64,000 nucleotides of DNA from Vitellaria paradoxa. Lineage: Eukaryota > Streptophyta > Magnoliopsida > Ericales > Sapotaceae. The translations under genes and the position numbers were made by a program. Shown piece after piece: positions 37,084 to 49,490 of this stretch; within the stretch, counting starts at the first letter, position 1, and every line of letters begins with the position of its first letter. The notes beneath the pieces are model-generated. The model was not told the DNA's origin and did not search any database. It worked only from the letters and a program-made list of their open reading frames with translations. The DNA lies in NCBI GenBank assembly GCA_019916065.1, contig CM034240.1, positions 14,183,894 to 14,247,893 of the forward strand, given 5' to 3'.

Positions 37084-37383
37084 TATTTAGTTTTGTTGTT
37101 ATTCGAATTAGTCCCAACATAAATTTCATTAAGAAAACAGAAATTGTACAGAGGATAATGGTACCATTTATCTGCTAGCAATGATTAACAAAGAACTTAA
37201 TTCTAAATTTATGGATAAAGCGACAAATTTGTTTGTCAGGTTGATAAATTGAAGAACCAGTTTCATGTTGATTTCTTTAGGACGTTCTGTTCAGCCGACA
37301 TTTTTTGGACAAACACAAAGAAAGTACTATTATCCGTGTTTGCCGGAGGCTACTACTGTTGAAACTCTGTGTGATATTTAAGT

Positions 37384-38340
37384 CCGTTTGGTAACGTTTC
37401 TATTTACTCTTTTACTATTTATATTTTTAAAATGTTATAAATTAATAATAAAAAAATATTTATTAAATTTATTTATATCTTTTTATTTCTAAAAAAATAA
37501 AATATAAACAGAAAAACACACAAAAAAAGAGTATGTTCACTCTATTTTTTCTCTCTTATAAACATTTGTTGGTTTAACACTTTGCCTATTTTTGTTATAT
37601 TATATTAAAATAAATTATTTTATTTAAATATTTTTAATACATAATTAAATTAAATTAATTAATTTTTAATAATAATATAATATAATTAAATTATTTATAA
37701 AATATATTTTATATTAATTAAATTAAAAAATAATTGAATTAAATTAATCGGTTTAATTAGTATGAAATATATTTTACTAAACTATTGTTAAGAAATAATA
37801 AAATTAATTAATTAAATTATTTAATTTCATAATTTAATTGAATTTAATTAATATAATTAATATTAAATATATTTTATTAAATTATTTAGTAAATATCATA
37901 ACTAAATTATTTAAATATATTACGAAATATATTTCATTTAATTATTTTTAGTAAATAATACAAATAAATTAAAATTAATATATTTTATATTTACTGAATT
38001 AAATGATATAATAATTATATTTTATTCAGCATTTTTATTAAATAAGTAAATTAAATTAACTTAATTTTATTAGTTAATTTAATTGATTAATTTAATCTAG
38101 TTAATCTAATTAACTAAATTAAATTAAATTAATATGAAATATATTTCATTATATTCAATAAATTTTAAAAAATTGATAAAATTAAATATTTTATTAAAAC
38201 AAATATTTAATAGCTGTAGACGAGAATTACATTTTTAAACACAGTTTTAATTTTTATTTAAAAAAAATAAAAAATAATAAAAAAATAATAATATAACAGA
38301 TAAATATAAATAAAAAATAACAGAATTATCAAATGGACCT
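37384..38340 (+). mobile_element. AT-rich element, family A/B/C, member A (best preserved)
   Basis: About 957 bp. The left end GTCCGTTTGGTAACG is the inverted complement, with mismatches, of the right end AATTATCAAATGGACC. TAA stands on both outer sides. The body is nearly all A/T with palindromic TTAATTAA blocks. It matches two other members in this window. It ends about 390 bp upstream of UGT copy 2. Confidence 0.65.
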
Positions 38341-38568
38341 AAATATTTATGAACATACGTTCTTTCAATTTTCATTTTTAGCTTTGATTGGAACTTTGGA
38401 AGAGTCTGTTGAAAACCAAAGTTAAAGATGGTTGGCGGTCTTAGTAGGCGAAAGAAAATTCATAAGAAAAGCTCACCAGAACTTTGCTTACCATATGGAA
38501 AACCAAAGTCAAGAACCCTTAACTCTTACTCCTGCCATCTCTCTGATTCTTTTTTAAATTTAACCACA

Positions 38569-38588
38569 CGTAAGCACTGACATCTGAC
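38569..38588 (+). promoter_or_regulatory. Shared upstream motif of the UGT array, at copy 2
   Basis: CGTAAGCACTGACATCTGAC lies about 140-160 bp before the ATG. Close versions stand before copies 3, 4 and 5. Confidence 0.5.
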
Positions 38589-38627
38589 AATACTGCCATT
38601 CTATGTAGCTTCGGTTCATTAACTTCA

Positions 38628-38635
38628 TATAAATA
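38628..38635 (+). promoter_or_regulatory. TATA box of UGT copy 2
   Basis: TATAAATA, about 100 bp upstream of the start codon. Confidence 0.6.
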
Positions 38636-38686
38636 CAAATGTATGCTTAATAAAATAAACATATACAGCTAGATTCACCAATAACT

Positions 38687-38697
38687 CTCTCTCTCTT

Positions 38698-38728
<31 letters not shown>

Positions 38729-38729
38729 T
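38687..38729. repeat. (CT)n(CA)n microsatellite in the leader of UGT copy 2
   Basis: CT units followed by about eleven CA units end two bases before the ATG. Confidence 0.9.
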
Positions 38730-38730
38730 T

Positions 38731-40081
38731 ATGGATACAACACAGAGGATTAGGGTCCTTATGCTACCATGGTTGGGCTATGGTCACATATCTCCCTTCC
38801 TCGAGCTAGCCAAGAAACTCACAAAGAGGAATTTCCATATCTACTTGTGCTCCACACCAATCAATCTCAGTTCCATCAAGAAAAGGATCACGAATAAGAA
38901 CTATCCCTCCATTGAACTCGTAGAATTACACCTCCCTTCCTTGCCTGACCTTCCCCCACACTACCACACAACCAATGGACTCCCATCTCATCTCATGCCC
39001 ACCCTCAAAACAGCCTTTGATACGGCAACCGAAAGCTTCTCCAACATTCTCGAGTCTATAAGCCCAGACTTGTTTATCTATGATTTCAACCAGCCATGGG
39101 CACCAGACATTGCCTCCACTTACAATATTCCGGCGGTTTGTTCCTAACCACCGCTCCTACGGTGGCTTGTTTCGGCCTTCATATGTACAAGAAACCGGCC
39201 GTTGAATTCCCATTTCCGGCAATCCAGCTTCAGGGATTCCATGACAAGCAGGTTCGTGCAGCGTTTGAGGCTACCGTAAATCAAAACAACGAGAAAAAAG
39301 GTTCCCTATATGCTTTGGAACAATCGTGCAAGATTGTTCTGTTCAATACTTTCAGGGAGCTTGAAGGAAAATACATTGATTATTTGGCGGATATGGTAGA
39401 GAAGAAGGTTGTCCCTGTTGGCCCTCTTGTTCAAGACATTGTTGATCGAGACGAGGACAAGGAGATCATGAAGTGGCTTGATGACAAGGATGAGAAATCT
39501 ACTGTGTTTGTTTCCTTTGGGAGCGAGTACTTCCCATCCAAGGAGGAGATGGAAGAGGTATTTCATGGCCTAGAGCTTAGCAATGTTAACTTCATTTGGG
39601 TTATTAGACACCCAGTGGGAGAGAAAATTAAGGTTGAGGAAGCACTGCCTAAGGGGTTTCTTGACAAGGTTGGAAAGAGGGGATTGGTTGTGGAGGGCTG
39701 GGCCCCACAGGCAAAAATTCTGACCCATTCAAGCACTGGTGGATTTGTGAGTCACTGTGGATGGAATTCAATAATGGAGAGCCTAAAGTTTGGGGTTCCA
39801 ATTATAGCGATGCCCATGCATTTGGACCAACCACTAAATGCTAGACTGGTAGAGGAAGTAGGTGTGGCTGTGGAGGTCAAGAGGAACCAAAATGGGAGTC
39901 TCAATAGAGAAGAGATAGCACAAGCAATAAGGAAGGTTGTGGTAGAGGAAACTGGGGAGGATATTAGAAGGAAAGCAAGAGAACTTAGTGAGTTTGTAAG
40001 AATGAAAGGAGAGGAGGGACAGATGAGGTGGTAGAAGAGTTGGTGCAACTTTGCAAGGAGAGGAAGTTAATCAAGCATTAA
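38731..40081 (+). pseudogene. UGT94/UGT91-like glycosyltransferase, copy 2, two frameshifts
   Basis: It starts at the ATG at 38731 and aligns with copy 1 over the whole length to a TAA at 40079-40081. The N-terminal LPWLGYGHISPFLELAKKL with its catalytic His, the YDFNQPWAP motif and a complete PSPG box (about 39700-39831) are all present. Two single-base losses break it: near 39133-39140, just after the NIPAV segment, giving a stop at 39147; and near 40016-40019, about 20 codons before the end. The second would mainly alter the C-terminus. Both flanking reading frames are otherwise clean, so the breaks are recent or could be assembly errors. TATA box and leader are present. Confidence 0.88.
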
Positions 40082-41450
40082 TTAGAATAAGAACTTTTTG
40101 TCGGAATGTTGGGGTAACTAGTACTGGTCCTTCTATGTCATGTATTGTTTCTCATTAATTTCAATCTTTAGGCTAATTTATTTCTTTCTACATTGCATTG
40201 TTGATCAGGGGCAGTTTTGCTGTTGTATGTAGCTGATATACATCAGAGTATACAGCCAAATGATTAGTTTTGCTTAATATGATATTATTAAAAACTTGTG
40301 AAACTTTCATATTTGGAAGAGAGAGATTTATTTCATTTTCTACAGATAAATAACACATATAAATCCATAATATATTTTCATATTTGGAAAGTAATGAATA
40401 GTCATATTTATATTTATTTACATTCATATTCATATTCATATCTGGTTAGAAGATTTGAACCTGCTCATCCCATTTCCTCCTTTCCTCTTCTTCTTATGTA
40501 ATCTTGTAATTTTTATTATTTTTAACCATACAGCACGGTAGTGCATGCTAAATTATGAGGAGGAGGCCAAACTCATTCATGTGATTAAATATAGACTTTC
40601 TTTTGAGTTAATTTGGGGTCTAAAATTCAATTATAATGGTACAAGAGATTTCTTGATTAATACCCATCTTGAAATTGTGTGTGTAAGTATAATACAGTGG
40701 GCTTTCTTCCACTCACAAACAAATAAAAAAATTCTAAACCATATGCTGAACTTGCATGCTCGCTCAGACTATAAGTTGGATGGTGAGTACCGGGGGTACG
40801 GCATGCGGTGTCAGCCTTGCTGAGAACACCCACCCCTTATATATGCATTTTGTCCTGCTTAACTACCAAAAAAAAAAAAAGTTGGATTGAATTATGCTTT
40901 TTGAATCCCTCCCCCCCCCCTTCCCAAAAAAAAAAAAAATTACTTCTTCAACTTCAATGTTTAATCTGTTGGATCACCAAGTATTTGATTTTTTTATTCT
41001 AATTAATAGTTGCTAGTACAGTTACAAATATACTAAAGAAAAATTATTACTTGATAAAAAATATTATGGTCATCATAAAATTAATGATATATTTTGTCGA
41101 ATTATTCTCGATTTTTTTAATAAATTTAGGTATCATGTTAAAGTTTTTTTTTATATTTTTTTAAACTATTTTGATAATTTTTGAATTATGAATTTTTCAT
41201 CCCATAGAATAATTTTCGAATATGAAATCGGTTACTATGGTCACAGACATAAAAAAAATTCTAAACCGTGCGCTGAACTTACGTGCTCAGACTACCAAGT
41301 TTGATTCAATTATGCCTTTTGACTCCCCTTTACGCTGTCCACATGGCATTTGACTAATGATTATTTTCTGTCTCAAATAAAAAAAAAAAAAAAGCCAAAA
41401 TTTTATGCAATAGCTGACCCAAACTCTGCTTCCAAGGAATCAAAATCCAA
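40082..41450. other. Intergenic DNA between UGT copies 2 and 3
   Basis: No gene. A block around 40724-40935 (CTAAACCATATGCTGAACTT, then a CTC..AGACTATAAG stretch and C-runs) is repeated at about 41258-41345 and again at 47755-47850, so the upstream flank of the UGT duplicon exists in three versions. Poly-A and poly-C runs are frequent. Confidence 0.6.
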
Positions 41451-41452
41451 AA

Positions 41453-41475
41453 CGCAAGCACTTACATCAGGAGCC
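41453..41475 (+). promoter_or_regulatory. Shared upstream motif of the UGT array, at copy 3
   Basis: CGCAAGCACTTACATCAGGA, about 140 bp before the ATG; see copies 2, 4 and 5. Confidence 0.5.
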
Positions 41476-41496
41476 ATTTTGACGCAAATCATCTTC

Positions 41497-41505
41497 TATA
41501 TATAA
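41497..41505 (+). promoter_or_regulatory. TATA box of UGT copy 3
   Basis: TATATATAA, about 90 bp upstream of the ATG. The duplicated copy 4 has only a weaker TTTTTATAC here. Confidence 0.55.
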
Positions 41506-41592
41506 TGTTATAAATGCATATGTACCCTTAAAATACATGAACACTGATATATGTATATATTCACCTACCGACCACCCAGAAAGCTAGAAATC

Positions 41593-42953
41593 ATGGATCC
41601 CACTAAACAGACCTGTACTATGAGTGTCTTAATGTTACCATATTTAGCCTATGGTCACATATCTCCGTACCTAGAGCTAGCCAAGAAACTCACCCAGAGA
41701 AATTTCTATATATACTTGTGCTCTACCCCTATCAACCTAAGTTTCATCAAGAAAAAGATCACAGATGAGAGGTACTCTCGCTCCATTGAACTCGTTGAAT
41801 TCCCCCTCCCTTCCTCGCCTGACCTTCCTCTCCACCGCCACACAACCAATGGTCTCCCACTCCACCTCATCCCCGCTCTCGAAAAGGCCTTTACCACCGC
41901 AAGCCCAGGCTTGTTCGATGTCCTCAAGACACTAACCCCTGACTTGGTCGTTTACGACTACAATCAGCCATGGGCACCCACCATCGCCGCCGCCTGTAAT
42001 ATTCCGGCAGTTGAGTTCCTAACTATTGGAGCCACTATGGCCTCCTTAGGCCTTCATATGCTCAAGAAACCCGGTGTCGAATTCCCATTTCCGGCAATTC
42101 GTCTTCAGAAATTCCACGAGACGCAGTTTCGGGCTTTAGTTGAATTCGTTCTAAGCAAAGACGATGACAACGAAAGTGCCCTCCAAGCCATGGACCGATC
42201 ACGCGACGTTATTTTGATCAACACGTCTAGAGAGCTCGAAGGAAAATATGTTGATTATTTCTCTTCTTTAGTTGAGAAGAAGGTCGTCCCTGTGGGTCCA
42301 CTAGCACAAGATGTTGCCGATGACAAAGAGGATGGTGGGAGCATCATTCGATGGCTCGATGGGAAGAAAGAAAGTCCACTGTGTTTGTTGCCTTTGGAAG
42401 TGAGTATTATCTGTCCAAGGAGCAGATGGAAGAGGTAGCTCATGGTCTAGAGCTTAGTAAGGTTAATTTCATTTGGGTTCTTAGGTTCCCCGCGGGAGAA
42501 AATGTCAAGGTCGAAGAGGCACTGCCTGAGGGGTTTCTTGATAGAGTAAGAGAAAGAGGATTGGTTGTGGAAAATTGGGCCCCACAGGCAAAAATTCTAG
42601 CCCATTCCAGTACTGGTGGGTTTGTGAGTCACTGTGGATGGAATTCAATAATGGAAAGCCTAAAAATTGGGGTTCCAATTATAGCAATGCCCATGCATCT
42701 TGACCAGCCACCAAATGCTAGACTGGTGGAGGAGATTGGTGTGGCTGTTGAGGTCAGAAGAGAAGAGGACGGGAGGCTTGACAGAGAAAAGATGGCACAG
42801 GTAATAAGAAAGATTGTGGTGGATAAAAATGGGGAGGATGTGAGAATCAAAGCCAGAGAAGTTAGCAGGAATATAAGAATGAAAGGAGAGGAAGGGGTTG
42901 ATGAGGCCGTAGAAGAGTTGCTTCGAGTTTTCAAGAAATCAAAAATTAATTAG
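41593..42953 (+). pseudogene. UGT94/UGT91-like glycosyltransferase, copy 3, one frameshift
   Basis: It starts at the ATG at 41593 (an in-frame upstream extension lacks conservation) and ends at TAG 42951-42953. The catalytic His lies in LPYLAYGHISPY, the Asp in VVYDYNQPWAP, and the PSPG box (WAPQAKIL to MHLDQ, about 42577-42708) is complete. The single defect is a one-base loss in the A/G-rich run near 42366-42372: copy 4 has one more base at this spot and keeps the local frame. The break separates the acceptor-binding half (about 255 residues) from the donor-binding half. This is the least damaged of the broken copies. A sequencing error in the A/G run is a real alternative; in that case this is a second functional gene. 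Confidence 0.85.
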
Positions 42954-43763
42954 ATATAATATAATAATAGCATTTTGTTTTCGGAAGATTTGGGCGATCA
43001 AATATATCTTTCTATGTACTTTGTCTCTTAGTGTATTTACAATTTTAACTTTTAATCCTCATACCAGGCCTAGGGAAATTAGAAATGTCTGAAATTTCCT
43101 GCCTTTTAAGTAAAAATGCCAATTCTTTTATTACTTGAACACAGACCATATGACTTCGAGGAATCGAAGAATACTAAATAATTTTACTCCTTACTCGGAT
43201 ACGATTAAACGAAGGTACCCTACTTAGGCTAAAAGAGCATCCAGCCCGCAAGAAATTGACAGGATGTCTATCTTAAAGGAAAGATCTATCTAGATTCAAC
43301 ATAGAAAATATCACTCTTTTGTTAGGATAAATTATGAAAATATATACACCCTTGTGCTTCTTTTGATAATTTTTTTTTAAACATATAAGCATTTCCCAAT
43401 TCAATATTGGAGACCAAAATCAAGGAAGCACATGAAGCAAGGAGAAAAGGCCAAGAAAATTCAAGGTTTGAATGTCATGGTTGGGAAAAATTACAGAGTG
43501 AGACTTTTTAAACCATGACTTGGTTAATTTCAACTCCTGTTAGAAGTTATTTAATTAAGTACGAACAGAAATGTTTCCACATTAGAAAATTTTTATTAAT
43601 ATATGTCATTTACGTGTTCTCTCTCTATATATATATATATATATATTTTTTTTTCAATTACTGGTTCTTTGATTTGTTCTAAAAGTGAGAAATATGGGCA
43701 TGTATATGGTTTAAGCATAAACAGCAACCAAGCTTTCGGTCTTATTCCACAACATAAAATTAA

Positions 43764-43917
43764 GGGTGTGTTTGGTTGAAAAAAATTGATCAAAAAGTAT
43801 AATAAAGTAGAAAGATGTTACGTAAAAGTGATATATAAAGAAATTTAATTAAAAAAAAAGTATAAAAATTAGTTTATATTAATGATTTTGATGAATTTTA
43901 GTACTCCAAACGGGATC
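43764..43917. mobile_element. MITE inserted after the segmental duplication
   Basis: 154 bp, starting GGGTGTGTTTGGTTG and ending CTCCAAACGGGATC, with TAA on both sides (43761-43763, 43918-43920). The matching position in copy B, near 50297, reads straight through without it. Body related to the 16576 and 22135 elements. Confidence 0.9.
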
Positions 43918-44344
43918 TAAAAGTGTTGAAAGTGTGGGCTTGTCACTCTTTCTCTACACCTCATTATTGTTTTACTATTATATATATATGTATAGTTTTT
44001 ACCATTCAAATGCTGTATCTTAATAATTTCCAACAGCAATCTTTGAGTTAGCTACATCCTTAGCCACTTACTTTCATTAGTTGATTCCTGATTGAGAAAA
44101 AGAATACTAAAATTGAGCTAGTAAGAGTTAAATTGTGTGATTGAACTCAATCCCTACCGCTGTCTTGATCAATTAAACAAATCAAAACAGAGTAAGCGCT
44201 GACTTGATCAAATTAAAATAAACCTTAAAAGAGTTACCTTTGCTGAAGTACCCCGCCTCGACCATCTCAGTGCCGACCAATTAATTAGTTCCTAACAATC
44301 TTCATCTTCATCAGACGGTCCTGAATGGGCCTCTGTGGCTCAAA

Positions 44345-44800
44345 ATCCTAACAATTGCAACAAACTCATTGTCAGTTCCCGCTTGGGATCATCAATCCCA
44401 TGTACCGGCGAAGCATCATTAGGACTCTAACCCGACGCCTCTCCTTCCAGTTCCAGCTCTCTGCTTGAACAGTCGAACATTTCTCGGCGAATTCAACGGT
44501 CCTTGTTGTCTTCGCCATTGTTGAGCTTGAGGACTACTTCTAGTCACGAAAGTTGGACTTGGTCACATTGCAAATTAAAAATGGATGTGAACTCGAAAGG
44601 AAGAGTATTACTATGAAAGAACGCAAGAGAACAACAGGGGGAATGATCCGGAGTAATTATCAGCCAAAGAGGAGATTCCCCGGAGAGTTACAACCGTTTT
44701 CTGATCGCCGGAGCTTTTGCAACATTTACACGTTTACGTAGTGAGAGAAAATACAGAGTTTAGTGAGAGAGAACCCTAAACCTTAAGTGAAGAAGAGAAG
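44345..44800 (-). pseudogene. Duplicated gene-derived fragment, copy A
   Basis: On the minus strand a leader-like pyrimidine-rich start (about 44800) is followed by a short ATG frame (MLQKLRRSENGCNSP, about 44723). Further on comes a stretch with coding character (VLKLNNGEDNKDR, then a stop, then REMFDCSSRELELEGEASG). Copy B (about 50860-51310) has the same TGA, and copy A has an additional TAG. I do not recognise the protein. A plus-strand reading is also partly open, so strand is uncertain. Confidence 0.35.
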
Positions 44801-44908
44801 CTGGGACGGGAACAACAAAATTTAATCTACTTGGTTTTCTTTCCAAAAACTCAATTTGAGGCCCACAAAACTTACTTCAAACAGAGAATATCCGCTAAAT
44901 CCTAGCTC

Positions 44909-45540
44909 TTAATCCTCCACCATCATTTCTATCATTTCTGTTCCTCCAAATAAATTCATGTTCGACGATCCCATCATTCTCCTGGTCGCATATGCTCGTT
45001 CGAACATACCGCAACTAGTTATAAGAGAGTCTGCATGCGTGAGAAACCCGATTAATACGATTATGAATGGGATTGTATGCATATAACTTCGAGATTCATA
45101 ACCACTGAGTGGTTTCCGTGATTGGCATGTCAAAATAAATAGAATGAAATGCAATAAAAAAACAGGAATGTTATTATTCTGTTCTTCTATTTCTTGCAAC
45201 ATGAATTGAAAAATAAAAAATAGAATAGACTTTTAAAATTTCATAATTTATTAGATATTTAAATATAATGAAATAAGATAAATATAATAAAATTATTACA
45301 TTTTTAAAAATATAAAATAATTTTATTTTCAGATCGTGAATTTGAGTGAAAAAAAAATAGTCCAAGGTAAACGACTATTTTACAACTCGAATTTGAATTG
45401 GGTCAAATTTTTCTTAACTATTAAAAAAGATGTCAATAAATATTTTTAATCTTTTAGAATGCTTAAAACAAATTTGACCTACAAAAGACCCAAGGACAAA
45501 ATAATCATTTTATATTTTAAATTTAGATTGTGCTGAAATT
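44909..45540. other. Flank of the duplicon, no gene
   Basis: AT-rich sequence matching 51440-52040. No coding similarity. Confidence 0.5.
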
Positions 45541-47754
45541 AAAAAAAAAAAAAATTAGTAATGGATTACATAGACAAGGGATGTGACTTTTGAAATGATT
45601 TTGTTCATTGACACATTATTTTTTTTGATTTAAAAATATAGAACTTAAAATAATAAAAAGTTGTAAAAAATAAAAAAAATATCCATTAAATTAAGAGATG
45701 TGGCAATAATAAGATAGCTGTAGATAAATTTTAAAAGAAAAAAAATACATAAAAATTAAAAAAATTGAGTCCAAAACTATAAATAGAACTTTAAATAAGT
45801 AAATGCATAAAAATTCTTCTAATATGATTTGGACTTTTAATTTAATCAAAATCTATCTAATCTAAATAAAATAGGAATCTACAAGATCAAAATGACATTC
45901 TAATCTAAATAGTATAGGACTCCCCTATAATAAAATCTATAATAGGTACCAAGTGTTTTTTCCATTTCAATTTCTTTAACACTTTTTAACAACAATTTTT
46001 CTTCTCTTCGACTTTGCAATGTAATTAGAGCAGCAATTTTCTCTTCTGACTTATCTTTTAATTGGTCCATTAAAATATATAAGGTTTTGTTTTTTATTTA
46101 TTTTATTCTATCTTTTAATGTGATTATTAAAATATATAAGCTTTGAGTTTATTAAATTTTATTCTATTTTTTAGTGTAATTGTTAACATTAATTTTTAAT
46201 TTTTATTATATTTTTCATTACTGATAAAATTTAATTTTTTTTGTGTTTTACAAGAAAGCCTACTCTTTATTATATTTTTCAATTTATTCATTCAAAATAA
46301 AAGTATAATTTTTTTATTGTATTTTTTAATGTGAATGTGACTGTTGACATAATTTTTTAGATTTTATTACTTGTTAATGTAATTAAAATTTAAACTCTTT
46401 TTGTATTAAATTTCAGTATATACCTCTTTTATGATTATTTTTCAATTTGTTTAATGTTTCATCAAATATATTACTATAGTTTTTTTATTATTAGATGATA
46501 TTCCTTTACATTAAAATTATTTTTTGTTTATGTATTTTTTACTTATTTTTACTCCATCAATTCGGATGTATAAGATCTATTTTTTAATTTTTATTTTATT
46601 TTTTAGTGTAATTGTTAATAATTTATATTACATATTTTATTATTAGTAAAATTTTAATTTTTATGTATCATATGACAAGAAAGTCCCCTATTTGACTTAT
46701 TTTTCAATTTGTTCATTCAACTATATAAAATATAGTTTTTAAAATTTGTTCTATTTTTATTTAATGTACTTTTTAATGTAACTTTTTAGATTTTATTAAT
46801 TTTTTTATTGTGTATTTCATGTAAATTGAAAATTTTATCCTTGCCTCTTTTATTATCTATATTTATTAATGTGTTAATTTTTAAATTATTATGTCAAGAT
46901 TAATATTAGAATTTAATTTAGATAAAAATTAATATGTTATAATTTTATGATCTTATTAAAAATATAATTTTATGAATTTATTTTAAATTTTATCTATACA
47001 TTTTAGATGGCTAGAATGTATTATTTAAAATATATTTCTTAAATATAATTTTATTAATTTAAAAATATAAATTTATATTCGTAATTTTATAACATTATAT
47101 ATATGTATTTAATCCAAATCTATTATGATTTTGATCTCATTTATTATTTATTCTAATTATAATATATCATAATGTTTATTGTAATATAAATATAATTTTA
47201 TCAAATAGAATAAAAAATAAATTATCATTTGACAGCGTACACTTTTAGAGTTATAACTAATATTTTTTACTTTAATAATAATTAAATTATTTTATTATAT
47301 AAATTTAAGATTATAATTCAATTCAAATATATCATTATCTTATCTCATTCTACATTAATAATTGAGATCAAATAAATTTAAATTAACAATTTTATTAGTA
47401 AAATGAAAAAAATAATGTAAAAACTTAATTTTTAAATTTTTATTATTTTACATATCTAATTTAACATAATATTTCAAATCATCCACACTCTCGATGAATA
47501 TGATTAGGTGATAATAATAATTTATTTATCATGTGATATTAGACATTTGATTTATTAATAAATTAAATCATTATTTAACAGTTTAATTATATTTTGCATA
47601 AAATTTAATAAAAATTATTTTTCTAAATGATTATTAACATAAAGTCTAACTAAAAATTAAATAAATATACAATATAAAAATTCGTGCATGAGTTTAATCA
47701 CTAGTAGGTAACATATATAAAAAAATATCTCATATTTTATAGAATATTCTAACA
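45541..47754. mobile_element. AT-rich block between the duplicons, possibly a Helitron
   Basis: About 2.2 kb of noncoding, very AT-rich DNA that is not part of the duplication. Its right side ends TTCGTGCATGAGTTTAATCA then CTAG (47701-47704), which looks like a degraded hairpin plus CTRR Helitron 3' end. No 5' TC end can be proved and no Rep/helicase frame is present. Confidence 0.35.
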
Positions 47755-48038
47755 AATAAAAAATTTATAAACCATTTGCTAAACTTATGTGCTTAGGCTA
47801 TAAGTTTAATTGAATTAGGTTACCTCACACCCCCCCCCCCCCCAAAAAAGTAATTAAGCTGTCCGCTTGGCATTTGACTGATGATTATTTTACTTGTTTT
47901 AGTTTTTGAGTCACAAGAATTAAAATCTAAAATTACATATTTGTCTCCAAATAAAAAAAAATAAAAATTAAAAAAAAAGGCCAAAATTTGATCCAACCGC
48001 TGACCCAAACTTGGCTTGCAAGAATTCAAAAGCCAAAA

Positions 48039-48061
48039 CGCAAGCACTTACATGAGGGGCC
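48039..48061 (+). promoter_or_regulatory. Shared upstream motif of the UGT array, at copy 4
   Basis: CGCAAGCACTTACATGAGGG, about 115 bp before the ATG. Confidence 0.5.
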
Positions 48062-48154
48062 ATTTTGAGGCAAATCATCTATTTTTATACAAATGCGTAT
48101 GCATCCTTAAAACACATTATATTCACCAACCGACCACCCAGAAAGCTAGAAATC

Positions 48155-49490
48155 ATGGATTCCACAAAACAGACCTGTACTATGAGTGTCTTTATGTTAC
48201 CATGTTTAGCCTATGGTCACATATCTCCGTACCTAGAGCTAGCCAAGAAACTCACCCAGAGAAATTTCTACATATACTTGTGCTCTACCCCTATCAATCT
48301 AAGTTTCATCAAGAAAAGGATCACAGATGAGAGATACTCCCGCTCCATTGAACTCGTTGAATTCCACCTCCCTTCCTTGCCTGACCTTCCTCCCCACCAC
48401 CACACAACCAATGGTCTCCCACTCCACCTCATCCCCGCTCTCGAAAAGGCCTTTACCACCGCAAGCCCAGGCTTGTTCGATGTCCTCAAGACACTAACCC
48501 CCGACTTGGTCGTTTACGACTACAATCAGCCATGGGCATCCACCATCGCCGCGGCCTGTAATATTCCGGCAGTTGAGTTCCTAACTATTGGTGCCACTAT
48601 GGCCTCCTTAGGCCTTCATATGTTCAAGAAACCCGGTGTCGAATTCCCATTTCCGGCAATTCGTCTTCAGAAATTCCACGAGACGCAGTTTTTGGCTTCA
48701 CTTGAAATCGACCTAAGCAAATACGATGACAACGAAAGTGCCCTCCAAGCCTTGGACCGATCACGCGACGTTATTTTGATCAACACGTCTAGAGAGCTCG
48801 AAGGAAAATATGTTGATTATTTCTCTTCTTTAGTTGAGAAGGTCGTCCCTGTAGGTCCACTGGCACAAGATGTTGCCGATGACAAAGAGGATGGCGGGAC
48901 ATCATGCGATGGCTCGATGGGAAGCAAGAGAAGTCCACTGTGTTTTGCCTTTGGGAGTGAGTATTATCTGTCCAAGGAGCAGATGGATAGCTCATGGTCT
49001 AGAGCTTAGTAAGGTTAATTTCATTTGGGTTCTTAGGTTCCCCGCGGGAGAGATGTCAAGGTTGAAGAGGCACTGCCTGAGGGGTTTCTTGGCAGGGTAA
49101 GAGAGAGAGGATTGGTTGTGGAAAATTGGGCCCCACAGGCAAAAATTCTAGCCCATTCCAGTTCTGGTGGGTTTGTGAGTCACTGTGGATGGAATTCAAT
49201 AATGGAAAGCCTAAAAATTGGGGTCCCAATTATAGCAATGCCCATGCATCTTGACCAGCCACCAAATGCTAGACTGGTGGAGGAGATTGGTGTGGCTGTT
49301 GAGGTCAGAAGAGAAGAGGACGGGAGGCTTGACAGAGAAAAGATGGCACAGGTAATAAGAAATTGTGGTGGATAAAAATGGGGAGGATGTGAGAATCAAA
49401 GCCAGAGAAGTTAGCAGGAATATAAGAATGAAAGGAGAGGAAGGGTTGATGAGGCCGTAGAAGAGTTGCTTCGAGTTTTCAAGAAATCAA
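48155..49490 (+). pseudogene. UGT94/UGT91-like glycosyltransferase, copy 4, many lesions
   Basis: It starts at the ATG at 48155 and is nearly identical to copy 3. The first 245 or so codons are intact, including LPCLAYGHISPY (catalytic His) and the Asp motif. Then come, relative to copy 3: an in-frame 3-nt loss near 48840; a 1-nt loss near 48898; a 2-nt loss near 48944, which returns to frame; a 5-nt loss near 48987, causing a stop at 49007-49009; a 1-nt loss near 49052; a 2-nt loss near 49362; and a 1-nt loss near 49445. The original stop region is replaced by a TA repeat. The PSPG box itself (about 49125-49256) is readable. This is a true pseudogene; the number and size of the lesions rule out simple sequencing error. 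Confidence 0.93.

Larger units (their letters stand above)
41252..45540. repeat. Segmental duplication, copy A
   Basis: This segment is collinear with 47755-52040: upstream flank, shared promoter motif, UGT, about 1.2 kb of 3' flank, a gene-derived fragment, and further flank. The copies differ by substitutions and small indels; copy A has a MITE that copy B lacks. Confidence 0.9.

Noticed and set aside
44909..45202. Minus-strand frame of 97 codons in duplicon A flank
   Set aside because: The matching flank in duplicon B has indels that do not respect codons, so there is no sign of protein constraint.
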